NCBI RefSeq assembly: GCF_024172165.1
Contig: NZ_JAMZEB010000002.1
Location: 2,687,501 to 2,751,500 of the forward strand
Source of the DNA: Nonomuraea thailandensis
GTDB lineage: Bacteria; Actinomycetota; Actinomycetes; Streptosporangiales; Streptosporangiaceae
Reading direction: 5' to 3'
DNA length: 64,000 bases
Shown piece after piece: positions 26,082 to 35,368 of the stretch. The notes under the pieces were generated by a model that had not been told where the DNA came from, did no database searches, and was given only the letters and a program-made list of their open reading frames with translations. Position 1 is the first letter of the stretch. Each line of letters starts with the position of its first letter. The translations under genes and the position numbers were made by a program.

Positions 26082-26711
26082 ATGGTCATTGTCGATGTCG
26101 TCCTGGAGACCTACGACGCGGTGGACTTCACGGCCTGGCCGATCGCCGGGCCGTCCGGCGATCGGCTTCTCGCGCTCTGCGGCCAGCTGTCCCCGTCCGA
26201 AGTCGGCACCGCGATGGCCGTCATCTTCAGCTACAACGCTCTCCCCGTCGAGGCTGTCGCCGGCCTGACCCGGGCCCACCTGGAACAGCACCTCGCCGAC
26301 ACCGGAGCAGTGACCGCGCCAGGCGGGCTGCGGTTCCGTGACACCGCCACGGGCGTCGAGGTCGCGCCCGGTTGCTGCTTCGGGCTGGAGAACTGGCGCG
26401 ACTGGTGGGACGTGGCCCTCGGCCGGGAAACCTGGCTCGGGCACGGCCCGACACCCCAGGTCGAACGCCAGGGCCGGACCATCCGGCTCCGGCAGGACGA
26501 CCGGGGCGGCTCCTCCGTCCAGCCCGTCGAATTCACCGTCAGCGAGCTGCAGAGGCTGCTCGTCTCAGCACAACAGCAGCTCAGCGGCTTTCTCGAGCTC
26601 GTTCGGCCGTGGGCTCCCGGCATCGCCCCCGGCCTGACCGGCAGCCTCGTCGCTGTTCTCGACGAGCAGCTGAGAATCAACGAGCCACTGCGTCTTGACC
26701 TTCCGTCGTGA
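26082..26711 (+). CDS. Protein of unknown function
   Basis: A 209-residue soluble protein with no domain that I recognise. It is acidic, rich in tryptophan around FGLENWRDWWDVALG, and ends in a helical stretch followed by LRINEPLRLDLPS. The start ATG at 26082 is the first in a region whose codon usage matches its neighbours; the open frame further upstream is a shadow. It stands alone between the TetR-controlled gene and a membrane protein on the same strand, with no sign of an operon. Confidence 0.65.
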   Translation: MVIVDVVLETYDAVDFTAWPIAGPSGDRLLALCGQLSPSEVGTAMAVIFSYNALPVEAVAGLTRAHLEQHLADTGAVTAPGGLRFRDTATGVEVAPGCCFGLENWRDWWDVALGRETWLGHGPTPQVERQGRTIRLRQDDRGGSSVQPVEFTVSELQRLLVSAQQQLSGFLELVRPWAPGIAPGLTGSLVAVLDEQLRINEPLRLDLPS

Positions 26712-26815
26712 GACCGGACGTATCCCCGGACGGCTCATGGATGTCACCGGCTCGACGCCCCCGACCTTCCCGGGTCGCGCGCTAATGTGCTGCATCATCG
26801 GCAGGCGAGGTGGCC

Positions 26816-27715
26816 ATGGTCGGCTGGAGTCTGGGGATCGCGATCTACCTGGCCGTCGTGGCGCTGCTGCTGTACCGGGCCTTCCGCCCCCAGCGCCGCC
26901 CCGAGGTAGTCGAGTGGGCCGCCGGCCATGGCCTGCCCGCCGCCGGCCTCGACTGGGACCAGGCGAGCCGTTACCTCCACCGCAGCCGGTGCCTGCGCAC
27001 CGTCGGGTTCGTCATCCCGCTCCTCGCGGGAGGCACGACGAGCATCGTCTGGGCGCTGGCCTACACCCAGCCGTCCCCGCCCTTCCCGTTCGACCTGCTG
27101 GGTGCGCCGTCCTGGCTGGTGGGGTACCTGCTCGGGGCGCTGCTGGCCGAGGTGACCTGGCCCCGTCCGGGCAGCCAGGGGGTGGCCGCCCCCGTGCCCG
27201 GGCGGGCGGGCGATTACCTGGGACGTCCGGCACTGATCCTCATCCGCGTCGTCGGACTGGCCACGATCGTTGTGGGTGTGGCCGGGCACTGGTTCCTCGC
27301 CGGCCAGATCCGCGACGGGTTCGAGTTCGGGCCCGCGCCGGCGGTGACGGCGGCGGCCGTGCTGGTGGTGATGGAGGCATCGCTCTGGTTCGTCGCGCAC
27401 CGGCGCAGGCCCGCGGGACCCGAGTCGCAGCCGATGCTCGACGACGCCCTGCGCGCCACCACGATCCACCGGATGGCGGGAGCCTGCCTCGGCGTGATGT
27501 TCCTGCTCCTCGGCTACGAGCTCTTCTCCATCGGGGGCGGCATCGAGGGCCAGGCTCCGCGGATCATCCTGCCGTGGGCCGGGATCGCGTGCGTGGCCGT
27601 GGGCGCCCCCTTGAGCTGGCAGCGCGTCGGGCATCCCCGCTCGTGGCCGGTCAGGCGCCACACCTCCGGCGAGGCGGCCTCGCCGTCGGACACAGCCGAC
27701 CGGACGGCGACATGA
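26816..27715 (+). CDS. Multi-pass membrane protein of unknown function
   Basis: A 299-residue integral membrane protein with about six or seven hydrophobic segments: an N-terminal one, two around residues 65-110, then several between 155 and 270. The tail is hydrophilic. The ATG at 26816 has GAGG five bases upstream; a GTG at 26810 is possible. It converges with the GntR operon. Similar proteins often accompany YtrA-type regulators, but here it is on the opposite strand. No function can be given. Confidence 0.7.
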   Translation: MVGWSLGIAIYLAVVALLLYRAFRPQRRPEVVEWAAGHGLPAAGLDWDQASRYLHRSRCLRTVGFVIPLLAGGTTSIVWALAYTQPSPPFPFDLLGAPSWLVGYLLGALLAEVTWPRPGSQGVAAPVPGRAGDYLGRPALILIRVVGLATIVVGVAGHWFLAGQIRDGFEFGPAPAVTAAAVLVVMEASLWFVAHRRRPAGPESQPMLDDALRATTIHRMAGACLGVMFLLLGYELFSIGGGIEGQAPRIILPWAGIACVAVGAPLSWQRVGHPRSWPVRRHTSGEAASPSDTADRTAT

Positions 27716-27856
27716 CGCACCATCCGGGCGCTCTCTTCGTACGAGCAGGCGCTGACGGCCGGCGAGGCAGCGCCCGCGCAGATGGGCTGTGGCGCGGAAG
27801 AGGCCGGTCGGCGCGCGGCTCCACGGCGCCGGGCCGTCGCGCCCGCCGGGTCGCGT

Positions 27857-28234
27857 TCACGACGGGGCGGGTGCTGCCCCGCCGGAGGCCAGGGCCGCCT
27901 GTACGATGCGGATAGCCTCGCCCGCGTCGATGCCGACGCTGGCGATCACAGCCGCGTAGTCGGCGGCGGCCCGGCGGGCCCGCTCGCGGCCCTCCTCCCC
28001 GGCGGCGGAGACGAACGAGCCCGCCCGCCCCCGCGTTTCGATCAGCCCCGCCTCCTCCAGCTCCCGGTAGGCCCGGCCGACCGTGTTGACGGCCAGGCCC
28101 AGGTCGGCCGCGAGGTGGCGAATGGTCGGCAGCCGGGCGCCCACGGCCAGCGTGCGGTCCTGGATCTGCCGCGCGAGCTGGGCCCGTAGCTGCTCGAACG
28201 GCGGCACCGGCGAGGTCGTGTCGATGATGATCAT
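27857..28234 (-). CDS. GntR-family regulator, YtrA subfamily
   Basis: A 125-residue regulator consisting of a winged helix-turn-helix (PPFEQLRAQLARQIQ, LPTIRHLAADLGLAVNTVGR) and only a short helical tail, as in the YtrA group that usually controls adjacent membrane or ABC genes. Its ATG overlaps the stop of the upstream membrane-protein gene by four bases (ATGA). Repeated TTG-N3-CAA sites in front of the operon are likely its operators. The longer open frame upstream is a shadow. Confidence 0.88.
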   Translation of the reverse strand: MIIIDTTSPVPPFEQLRAQLARQIQDRTLAVGARLPTIRHLAADLGLAVNTVGRAYRELEEAGLIETRGRAGSFVSAAGEEGRERARRAAADYAAVIASVGIDAGEAIRIVQAALASGGAAPAPS

Positions 28235-29043
28235 CGCACGCCCATGATCCGGCGGGCCACCGTCGCGCTCGACGGGGTCCTGAAGCGGAGCACGACGTAC
28301 ACGAGCAGGGTCAGCACCAGGTAGGCGACCGCGGCGGCGCTCCACCAGCCGGGCGCGGTGCCGAACAGCAGCACCATCGGCAGCGTCGACTGCACGCTCG
28401 GCGAGGCGAGCTCGCGGGCGTCGTCGACGCGCATGATGACGTCGGCGATCAGGGAGCTCTCGTCCTCCGCCACGACCGGGCGCCTGAGCAGGTGGAGCAG
28501 CTGCATGGCGTTGATGACCGCCAGGCCGAGCTGGCCGATCAGCAGGACGACGGCCAGCTGCCGCACGGTGGCGTCCGCGACGGCCAGGGCGCTCACGGGC
28601 AGCAGGATCGCGCCGGCGAGCACGGCGGCCGCGTGGACGGCGTACGGACGGCCGAGCACGGCCCGCCAGCCGGGCTGGATCGGATGGGCCACCCTGCGGG
28701 ACAGCGTCGCGCCCGCCCGCTGGTCGACGCGTCGCACCCACCGGTCGATCAGCGACTGCGCCAGCAGCAGCGCGGCCATCAGCGCCGCCAGGGCCAGCAG
28801 CGGCAGCGTCCGCGGCGGGGAGCCGTCGAAGACGGGCACGGCGGTGAGCGCCGTCGCGAGGATCAGCGCACACGTGATGAGCGCGGCGACGAGGCGGGCG
28901 CCTTCCCGGACCGCCAGCCGCTTGGCCAGCAGCGGGGTCGGGCGGGCGTGGGCGAGGTCGTTGCGGGCCAGCCACGCGCTCGCCAGCCGCAGATCCGTCG
29001 CGACCGCCGGCGGGTCGGCGTCCGGCGATGGGGCATCGGTCAT
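28231..29043 (-). CDS. Membrane protein in a GntR operon
   Basis: A 270-residue protein with an N-terminal hydrophilic stretch and about six hydrophobic segments, arranged as three pairs (about residues 45-95, 130-185 and 225-260). AAGGAGGAG precedes the ATG at 29043; a longer frame starting at 29130 crosses the operator and is unlikely. It is first in a two-gene operon with the YtrA-type GntR gene. The family is not one that I can name; a role in a stress- or antibiotic-responsive membrane system is inferred only from the regulator type. Confidence 0.78.
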   Translation of the reverse strand: MTDAPSPDADPPAVATDLRLASAWLARNDLAHARPTPLLAKRLAVREGARLVAALITCALILATALTAVPVFDGSPPRTLPLLALAALMAALLLAQSLIDRWVRRVDQRAGATLSRRVAHPIQPGWRAVLGRPYAVHAAAVLAGAILLPVSALAVADATVRQLAVVLLIGQLGLAVINAMQLLHLLRRPVVAEDESSLIADVIMRVDDARELASPSVQSTLPMVLLFGTAPGWWSAAAVAYLVLTLLVYVVLRFRTPSSATVARRIMGVR

Positions 29044-29052
29044 GACTCCTCC

Positions 29053-29100
29053 TTTGTCGCAAGTTTTGTAGCAACATGGTGCGTCATAGCTTGCGACAAA
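29053..29100. promoter_or_regulatory. GntR operator region with three TTG-N3-CAA sites
   Basis: TTTGTCGCAAG (29053-29063) and CTTGCGACAAA (29090-29100) form a perfect 11-bp inverted repeat. Within and between them TTG-N3-CAA occurs three times: at 29054, 29066 and 29091. It lies ten bases upstream of the membrane-protein start codon, so bound repressor would block the promoter or initiation. Confidence 0.65.
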
Positions 29101-29136
29101 GTCAACGCTCACCGTCCCGGAGGTGATCACCGTGGT

Positions 29137-29946
29137 TCACGCGCGGGCGGCGGCGCCGCTGCGATCGGCTCCCGCGGCCCCTGCCCGGCTCAGGAACCGC
29201 AGGCTCGGACGGCCGCCGGCGGAGCGGGTGATCTCCGCTCGTACGCGGTAGACCCGCTCCACCGTCTCGGAGGTGAGGACCTGTCCCGGAGGCCCTGCGG
29301 CGACGAGCCGCCCCTCGTGCAGCAGCAGGAGATGACCGCAGTACTGGGCGGCGAGGTTGAGGTCGTGCAGGGCGGTGACGACCGTGACGGGGGTCGCGGC
29401 GAGCAGGTCCAGCAGGGCGAGCTGGTGGGCGATGTCGAGGTGGTTGGTGGGCTCGTCCAGCAGCAGCTCGGCGGGCTCCTGGGCGAGCGCGCGGGCGATG
29501 TTCACCCGCTGCCGCTCACCGCCGGAGAGCGTCGGCCAGCGGCGGCGCTCCAGCTCGCCGACCCCGCACCGGCGCAGGGCGCGGCGGGCGTGTTCGAGAT
29601 CGTCCTCGCCCGCCGGGGCCACCAGGCGGCGGCGATGGGGGATGCGGCCGAGCAGCACCACGTCCAGGACGGTCAGCTCCGCGTCGGTGGAGACCTCCTG
29701 GGCGACCACCGCCAGGCGGCGGGCGACGTCGCGCCGCGGCAGGCGGTCCAGGTCGTGGCCGTCGAGCAGGACGGTGCCGCCCGCCGGGCGCAGCAGCCCG
29801 GCGAGCAGCCGCAGGAAGGTGGACTTGCCCGAGCCGTTCGGGCCGAGCAGCCCTGTCAGGCCGCCGGGGGCGATCTCGACGGTGACCCCGTCGACGATCG
29901 GCCGGCCCTGGGCCGTCCACGTGACGTCATGGGCGTGCAGGCTCAC
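29137..29946 (-). CDS. Metal-chelate ABC importer ATPase (FecE/FhuC type)
   Basis: A 269-residue ATPase for uptake of ferric siderophores, heme, cobalamin or a related metallophore. Walker A is LLGPNGSGKSTFLRLL, signature LSGGERQRVNIARAL, Walker B ELLLDEPTNHLDI, and the switch histidine is in TALHDLNLAAQYC. This is the classic FecE/BtuD-type pattern. It is last in a seven-gene operon and overlaps the permease gene by four bases. It energises the permease, with the lipoprotein at 31705-32712 as receptor. Confidence 0.88.
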   Translation of the reverse strand: MSLHAHDVTWTAQGRPIVDGVTVEIAPGGLTGLLGPNGSGKSTFLRLLAGLLRPAGGTVLLDGHDLDRLPRRDVARRLAVVAQEVSTDAELTVLDVVLLGRIPHRRRLVAPAGEDDLEHARRALRRCGVGELERRRWPTLSGGERQRVNIARALAQEPAELLLDEPTNHLDIAHQLALLDLLAATPVTVVTALHDLNLAAQYCGHLLLLHEGRLVAAGPPGQVLTSETVERVYRVRAEITRSAGGRPSLRFLSRAGAAGADRSGAAARA

Positions 29947-30953
29947 GCCGGTGTCTCCTTTCTCCGCCGCATGACGAGCGCGAAGGCGGGGACGCCGATC
30001 AGCGCCGTCAGCACGCCGACGGGGATCTCGCGAGGGGCGAACGCGGTGCGGGCGACGGTGTCGGCGGCCAGCAGGAACACGCCGCCGTACAGGGCGCAGG
30101 CCGGAAGCAGCACGTGGTGCCGGCCGCCGGTCAGGGCGCGCACGGCATGCGGGACGATCAGGCCGACGAAGCCGATCGCGCCGCTCGCCGCCACCAGCAC
30201 CGCCGTGGTGAGCGCGGTGACCGAGAACAGCACCAGCTCCGTCCTGGCCGGGGCGACGCCCAGCGACGCGGCGGCCTCACGGCCGAAGGCGAACGCGTCC
30301 AGCGCGGACGAGGCCGCCCAGCAGGCGATCACGCCCGCCACCGCGACCACGGCGCACAGGGCCACGCTCGCCCAGCTCGCCGAGGCCAGCGAGCCCAGCA
30401 GCCAGAAGGTGACCCCGCGGGTGCTCTGCGCGTCCGCCGCCCAGATCACGACCAGGCTCGTCAGGGCGCTGAACAGCTGCGAGACCACGACCCCCGCCAG
30501 CACGACGCGCACCGTGCTGCCGAACTGCCGCCCGATCATGGCCAGCACGCAGCAGAAGGCGAGCACAGCGCCGCCGAAGGCGCCCGCCGACAGCGCGGCG
30601 GCGCCGGCGCCCAGGCCCAGGACCAGCACGGCCACCGCTCCGGCCGAGGCGCCGGAGGAGATCCCCAGCAGGTACGGGTCGGCCAGCGGGTTGCGGGTCA
30701 GCGCCTGCAGCACGGCCCCGCACACCGACAGGCCCGCTCCCACCAGCACGGCCAGCAGCACCCGGGGCAGGCGCAGCTCCCAGATGATGCCGTCGTCCAG
30801 CGGCGCGAGCGGCCGCACCGGCAGGCCGGCGTGGGCCGCGACCGTCCGCAGCACGTCGGCGGGGGACAGCCCGGCCGCTCCCACCACGGCGGCGGCCGCG
30901 ATCGACGCCACCAGGAGCAGCACGCCCCCGCCGATCGCGCATGCCGTCCTCAT
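29943..30953 (-). CDS. Metal-chelate ABC importer permease (FecCD type)
   Basis: A 336-residue permease with about nine or ten membrane helices. Family motifs include LRLPRVLLAVLVGAGLSVCG, LQALTRNPLADPYLLGISSG and the late GAIGFVGLIVPHAVRAL with G..H. The ATG at 30953 overlaps the stop of the methyltransferase gene by four bases; the longer frame upstream is a shadow. A single permease gene implies a homodimer, as in BtuC. Confidence 0.9.
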   Translation of the reverse strand: MRTACAIGGGVLLLVASIAAAAVVGAAGLSPADVLRTVAAHAGLPVRPLAPLDDGIIWELRLPRVLLAVLVGAGLSVCGAVLQALTRNPLADPYLLGISSGASAGAVAVLVLGLGAGAAALSAGAFGGAVLAFCCVLAMIGRQFGSTVRVVLAGVVVSQLFSALTSLVVIWAADAQSTRGVTFWLLGSLASASWASVALCAVVAVAGVIACWAASSALDAFAFGREAAASLGVAPARTELVLFSVTALTTAVLVAASGAIGFVGLIVPHAVRALTGGRHHVLLPACALYGGVFLLAADTVARTAFAPREIPVGVLTALIGVPAFALVMRRRKETPA

Positions 30954-31708
30954 CGCCTGGCGAAGACGACGTAGTCGTCGAGGTACTGCCAGACGGTGCC
31001 CGCCTCGGCGAAGCCGGCCGTCCGCAGCGCGGCGAGGTGGAAGGCCGGCGGGGCGAGCGGCTGGGGCGGGCGGCCGGCGAAGCGCCGCTCGCGCTCGGGC
31101 ATCCGCTCGGCGAGCTCGGGCAGCCGCCCGGCCAGGGCCCACCATTCGTCCCAGGTCGGCGTGCCGGCGGTGAAGGCGACGCGCTGCACCTGCTCGTCGT
31201 GGCGGGCCGACACCTCGGCCAGGGTGGGGTGCTCGGGCCCGAAGCGCAGATGGTCGGCGTTGAGCAGGACCGCGCCGGGCGGCAGGATCGCGGCCAGCTC
31301 GGTGTACACGCTGAGAAGCTGCCGCGGTGACAGCCAGTGCAGCGCGGTCGAGGTCAGGACGGCGTCGAAGCGCCACTCGGTGAAGCGCCGGCTCCAGCCG
31401 GGCTCGGCCAGGTCGGCGTCGATCACGGTGGCCCGGTCACCGAGCACCATGCCGGCGAGCCGGGCCAGCACGGGGTCGTAGTCGGTGGCGACGACGCGGG
31501 AGCCGGGCACGCGGGCCAGCACCCGGTCCGCGATCGAGCCGGGCCCGCACGCCAGGTCCAGCACGGTGGGCTCGGCGGGGGAGTGCAGGCGCAGGACGTC
31601 CAGCATGACCTCGAAGCGGTTCTCGCGGTGGGCGACGTACGCGCTCTGCTGCTCCTCCCAGCGGGCCAGCAGGTCGCGCGGGGTCAGGGACGTCGTGGGG
31701 GCGGTCAA
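30950..31708 (-). CDS. Class I methyltransferase inside the metallophore operon
   Basis: A 252-residue SAM-dependent methyltransferase. Motif I is TVLDLACGPGSIADRVLA, followed by VVATDYDPVLARLAG and the motif IV-like FDAVLTSTALHWLS. Both ends overlap neighbouring transport genes by four bases (lipoprotein upstream, permease downstream), so it is made in step with them. Methylating the metallophore, or modifying it after uptake, is a natural guess. No biosynthetic enzymes are nearby. The protein is not recognisably related to the second methyltransferase beyond the fold. Confidence 0.8.
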   Translation of the reverse strand: MTAPTTSLTPRDLLARWEEQQSAYVAHRENRFEVMLDVLRLHSPAEPTVLDLACGPGSIADRVLARVPGSRVVATDYDPVLARLAGMVLGDRATVIDADLAEPGWSRRFTEWRFDAVLTSTALHWLSPRQLLSVYTELAAILPPGAVLLNADHLRFGPEHPTLAEVSARHDEQVQRVAFTAGTPTWDEWWALAGRLPELAERMPERERRFAGRPPQPLAPPAFHLAALRTAGFAEAGTVWQYLDDYVVFARR

Positions 31709-32712
31709 GAGCTCTCCTTCTCGCTGTACAGGCGGGCCAGGCCCTGGCCGACCTGCTCGACGGCGGTGACGCTGCGGATGGACGGGTCCACGGAGGAGCC
31801 GGGGACGACGACGAAGCGGTCGTTCCTGACCGCGGTGAGCCTGGAGGCGACGGGGTCTTCACGCAGGAAGCGCTTCTTGTCCTCGGCGCTGTCGCCGTCG
31901 CCGCCGCGGGTGAGGTCCGCCAGCACGATCACGTCGGGGTCGCGGGCGGCGATCTCCTCCCAGTTGCCCTCCGGCCACTGCTGCTCGACGTCGGCGAACG
32001 CGTTGCGCGCGCCCAGCAGCCTGGTGATCGTGCCGGGCAGGCCGGTGTCGCCGGCGATGGCGGGGGTTTCGGTGCCGGAGTAGTACCACATGACGTCGGC
32101 GTCGAGATCCGCCGGCGCCGAGCGCCCGGCCGCCTCCAGCCGGCGCCGCAGGTCGGCGACCACGGCCTGGCCGCGCTCCCGCACTCCGAAGACGGTGGCG
32201 ATGTCGTCGATCTCCTTGAAGATCGCCTCGAACTCGGCGGTGGCGGGGATGAGCGACCGGTCCTCGCAGTCGTTGGAGGACAGGTACGCCGGAACGCCCA
32301 GCCTGGCGAGGTCCTGGCGGGAGCCGGCGGCCTCGGGGGCGAAGGCCGAGGCGCGCATGGAGTAGACGAAGTCGGGCTTGCCTGCCAGCAGCGCCTCACG
32401 GCCCGGGTAATGCTCGGCCAGTACGGGCACCTCGGCGTAGGGCTCGGCCAGCTCGGGCAGCACCGGGTCGGTCTGGTAGGCGGTGCCCGCCATGCGGCCG
32501 GCCAGCCCCAGGGTCAGCATGATCTCCGCCGCGTTCTGCTCCATGGCGACCGCCCGCCGCGGCGGGGCCTGGATCGTCAGGGGGAGCCCGCAACTCGTCA
32601 CCCGGCTCGCCGGGGGAGCGGAGGCGGTGGTGGCCGCCGTGCCGCTGCCACAGGCGGTGGCCAGGGTCAGCACGGCGGCAGCCACACCCCAACGAATGGG
32701 AATGGTTTTCAT
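31705..32712 (-). CDS. Metal-chelate-binding lipoprotein (FecB/BtuF-type)
   Basis: A 335-residue substrate-binding lipoprotein of the helical-backbone (type III) class used for siderophores, heme and cobalamin. The signal ends in LATAC (lipobox, Cys near residue 21). RAVAMEQNAAEIMLTLGLAG and a mid-protein DPDVIVLADL are typical. The start is the ATG at 32712, not the upstream ATG in the same frame. It is fourth in the operon behind the Fur-type box. The ligand is unknown. Confidence 0.85.
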   Translation of the reverse strand: MKTIPIRWGVAAAVLTLATACGSGTAATTASAPPASRVTSCGLPLTIQAPPRRAVAMEQNAAEIMLTLGLAGRMAGTAYQTDPVLPELAEPYAEVPVLAEHYPGREALLAGKPDFVYSMRASAFAPEAAGSRQDLARLGVPAYLSSNDCEDRSLIPATAEFEAIFKEIDDIATVFGVRERGQAVVADLRRRLEAAGRSAPADLDADVMWYYSGTETPAIAGDTGLPGTITRLLGARNAFADVEQQWPEGNWEEIAARDPDVIVLADLTRGGDGDSAEDKKRFLREDPVASRLTAVRNDRFVVVPGSSVDPSIRSVTAVEQVGQGLARLYSEKESS

Positions 32713-32755
32713 GTTCGCTGACCCTAGCATCACCGGAAGGGGCGGCCGCCGCCGG

Positions 32756-33559
32756 TCACGGGAGCGTTCCGGCTCCGATGAGGGACGTGGCGTCCAGCTC
32801 GGCCATGCCCCCTTCGCGCAGGAGGCGTCCGAAGGCGGCGCGTACCCGTTCGACGGCGGGCTCCTCCAGGCCGGCGAGCATGCCGCGAAAGCCGCTGCCG
32901 AGCACCACCTGCCAGGCGAACGCGGCGTCCAGGGGGAGGCGCAGGGGGAAGCGGGTCACGGTGACGCGCGTCAGCCCGCGGGCGGTGAGCCAGGCGCCCA
33001 GCTCCCGCTCGGCGCCGATCCTGGACGCCGGCTGCCTGCTGGTGGGAGGAGCCACCGGAGCCTGCCGTACGTGCGCGACGGCCTCGGCGAACAGCCGGCC
33101 GAAGCCCTCCATCGCGCCCTGGGCCCAGGTGGTGACGACCAGGCGCCCGCCGGGGCGGAGCAGCCCGGCCAGGCGGGAGACGGAGGCGTCCATGTCGGGC
33201 AGGAAGAAGACGCCGTGGACGCACTGCACGACGTCGTAGGCGGAGCCCTCCCAGGTGGTCGCGTCGGCTTCGACGAAACGCACATTCCGCAGCCCTTCGG
33301 CGACGGCGCGGCGACGCCCGTGGGCGAGGAGGCCCGCGGCGAGGTCGATGGCGTCCACGTGGCCCTGCGGCCCGGTGGACCGCGCGGCGGGGATGGCCGA
33401 GGCGCCTGCCCCGCAGCACACGTCCAGCACCCGCTCGCCGGGACGGATCGCGGCGGTGGTGACCGTGGCCTCGCCGATGCGGTTCCACAGCAGCGGTGAG
33501 ACCTCGGCGTAGTGGGTGGCCGCGCTGTCGAACACGGTGCCGATGCCGGCGGATGTCAT
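32756..33559 (-). CDS. Second class I methyltransferase of the metallophore operon
   Basis: A 267-residue SAM-dependent methyltransferase of the UbiE/menaquinone-type subgroup: RVLDVCCGAGASAIPAA (motif I), VDAIDLAAGLL, FVEADATTWEG, then VVQCVHGVFFLPDMD and LLRPGGRLVVTTWAQGAMEG. AAGGAG precedes the ATG. It lies 54 bases after the exporter-fold ABC pair and 43 bases before the lipoprotein gene. Its role in metal uptake is not obvious; see the findings. Confidence 0.8.
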   Translation of the reverse strand: MTSAGIGTVFDSAATHYAEVSPLLWNRIGEATVTTAAIRPGERVLDVCCGAGASAIPAARSTGPQGHVDAIDLAAGLLAHGRRRAVAEGLRNVRFVEADATTWEGSAYDVVQCVHGVFFLPDMDASVSRLAGLLRPGGRLVVTTWAQGAMEGFGRLFAEAVAHVRQAPVAPPTSRQPASRIGAERELGAWLTARGLTRVTVTRFPLRLPLDAAFAWQVVLGSGFRGMLAGLEEPAVERVRAAFGRLLREGGMAELDATSLIGAGTLP

Positions 33560-33613
33560 GGGGATTCTCCTTCTGGAAGGGGCGGGACCCGCGGTTGCGG
33601 ACGCTCGTCGGCG

Positions 33614-35368
33614 TCAGCGGAGCTGCCAGCCGCGGGCGCGGACGCGTTCGGCCCAGAAACGGGCGTACGTGCCGCCCGCGGCGAGCAGGGTGTCGTGGTC
33701 GCCGTGCTCGGTGATCCGGCCCTGGTCCAGGACGAGGATGCGGTCGGCGGCGACCACCGTGGACAGGCGGTGCGCGACGACGATGACGGTGCGTTCGCGG
33801 GCCAGCTCGGCGATGGCGCCGGCGACGGCGGCCTCGTTGGCCGGGTCCAGGGCGGCGGTGGCCTCGTCCAGCAGCACGACGGGGGCGTCCTTGAGCAGGG
33901 CGCGGGCGATCGAGACGCGTTGCTTCTCGCCGCCGGAAAGGGTGGAGCCGGCCTCGCCGACGCGGGTGTCCCAGCCGTTCGGGAGGCGTTCGACGACCTC
34001 GTCGAGGCGGGCGACGCGGGCCACCCGGTCGAGGTCGGCGCCGGTGGCGTCCGGGGCCGCCATGCGCAGGTTGTCGGCGATGGTGCCCTCGAACAGGTAG
34101 ACGTCCTGGAAGACCTGCGCGGTCAGCCGGGAGACGCCGGCGCTGCCGAGCTCGCGCACGTCCCGCCCGCCGATGCGGATCGAGCCCTCGGTGACGTCGA
34201 AGAAGCGGCCGATGAGCTTGAGCAGGGTGCTCTTGCCCGCGCCGGACGGGCCCACGACAGCGGTGAAGCTGCCGGCGGGGATCGTCGCGTCGATGCCGTC
34301 GAGGACGACGGGGCCCCCGCCGTCGACATCGTCGTAGCCGAAGCGCACGCCGCGCAGCTCGATGCCGGTGCCTGCCGGCTCGGCGGGCACGGCCGGTTCG
34401 GGCAGCGGCGGCACCTCCAGCAGCGCCCGTACGCGGCCGATCGCGTCGGCGTTGACCTGCACGGTGCCGGCGAGCTCGCCGAGCTGGGAGATCGGGTCGA
34501 GCATGCGGAGGGTGACGATCATCAAGCCGATCATGACCGCGACGGTCATGGTGCCCTGCAGGGTGAAGAGGACCGTGAGGGCGATGACGGCGGTGACCAC
34601 GAGTTGCAGGGCGCCGAAGAACGCGATCAGCCCCCAGGCTCCCCGGATGGTGAGCCGTGCCTGGGAGCCCTGCTGGCGGACCAGCGACTCCTCCAGCGTG
34701 CCGAGCTCGGGCCGGTCGAGCACGCCGTAGGCGCGCAGGGTCGGCTGCCGGCGGGCGTACTCGACGATGCGGGAGGCGCTGAGGCCGATGTCGTGCTCGT
34801 AGTCGTCGTCGTTGCGCCGCACGATCACCATGAGCAGCCGCAGGGCGGACGCGCACAGCACCGCCCCGGCGGCGAAGGCCAGGCCGATCCGCCAGTCGAG
34901 CAGGAAGCTGCCGATGATCATGGTAGTGGGCGCGGTGATGCCGACGACGACGTGGCGCAGCAGGTGGGCGGGGACGTTGGCGACGTCCATCGTGCCCTTG
35001 CCGAGCATCCGCCCGATCGGGCCGGTGCGGTCGCCGCGGAACCAGCCGATCGGCAGCGTGGCGAGATGGTTGCCCAGGCGTTCGTGGAAGCCGGTCAGCA
35101 CGTCGGTGCCGACGACGTAGCCGCGAGAGGTGCTCCACGCCAGCAGCGCGTGGTGGGCGCTGACCGCGGCCACGATGGCGCCCGCCCACAGCCAGAAGCG
35201 GCCCCAGTCGACCGGCGCGGTGGTGAGGGTGGCCACCAGCGGTGCCACGAGCAGGAAGCCCAGCCCCTGCAGCACCCCCTGCCCGGCCTGGGCGGCGAGC
35301 ATGGCGTACAGGTGACGGCGCCCGCGCTGGTCGAGCAGCTCGGACAGGTAGCGGATCATGGCGATCAT
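33614..35368 (-). CDS. Exporter-fold ABC half-transporter (siderophore importer type), second of pair
   Basis: A 584-residue fused membrane/ATPase half-transporter. About six helices fill residues 15-300, then the nucleotide-binding domain with Walker A VVGPSGAGKSTLLKLIG, signature LSGGEKQRVSIARAL and Walker B PVVLLDEATAALD. It overlaps its partner by four bases, so the two form a heterodimer. Pairs of this kind beside metallophore genes (YbtPQ, IrtAB) import rather than export. The ATG at 35368 is chosen because of the ATGA overlap. Confidence 0.85.
   Translation of the reverse strand: MIAMIRYLSELLDQRGRRHLYAMLAAQAGQGVLQGLGFLLVAPLVATLTTAPVDWGRFWLWAGAIVAAVSAHHALLAWSTSRGYVVGTDVLTGFHERLGNHLATLPIGWFRGDRTGPIGRMLGKGTMDVANVPAHLLRHVVVGITAPTTMIIGSFLLDWRIGLAFAAGAVLCASALRLLMVIVRRNDDDYEHDIGLSASRIVEYARRQPTLRAYGVLDRPELGTLEESLVRQQGSQARLTIRGAWGLIAFFGALQLVVTAVIALTVLFTLQGTMTVAVMIGLMIVTLRMLDPISQLGELAGTVQVNADAIGRVRALLEVPPLPEPAVPAEPAGTGIELRGVRFGYDDVDGGGPVVLDGIDATIPAGSFTAVVGPSGAGKSTLLKLIGRFFDVTEGSIRIGGRDVRELGSAGVSRLTAQVFQDVYLFEGTIADNLRMAAPDATGADLDRVARVARLDEVVERLPNGWDTRVGEAGSTLSGGEKQRVSIARALLKDAPVVLLDEATAALDPANEAAVAGAIAELARERTVIVVAHRLSTVVAADRILVLDQGRITEHGDHDTLLAAGGTYARFWAERVRARGWQLR

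Noticed and set aside
27857-29077. A 406-codon version of the GntR regulator
   Set aside because: The first 280 codons are an out-of-frame reading of the membrane-protein gene. The short YtrA-type protein from 28234 has the correct length and an ATGA overlap.
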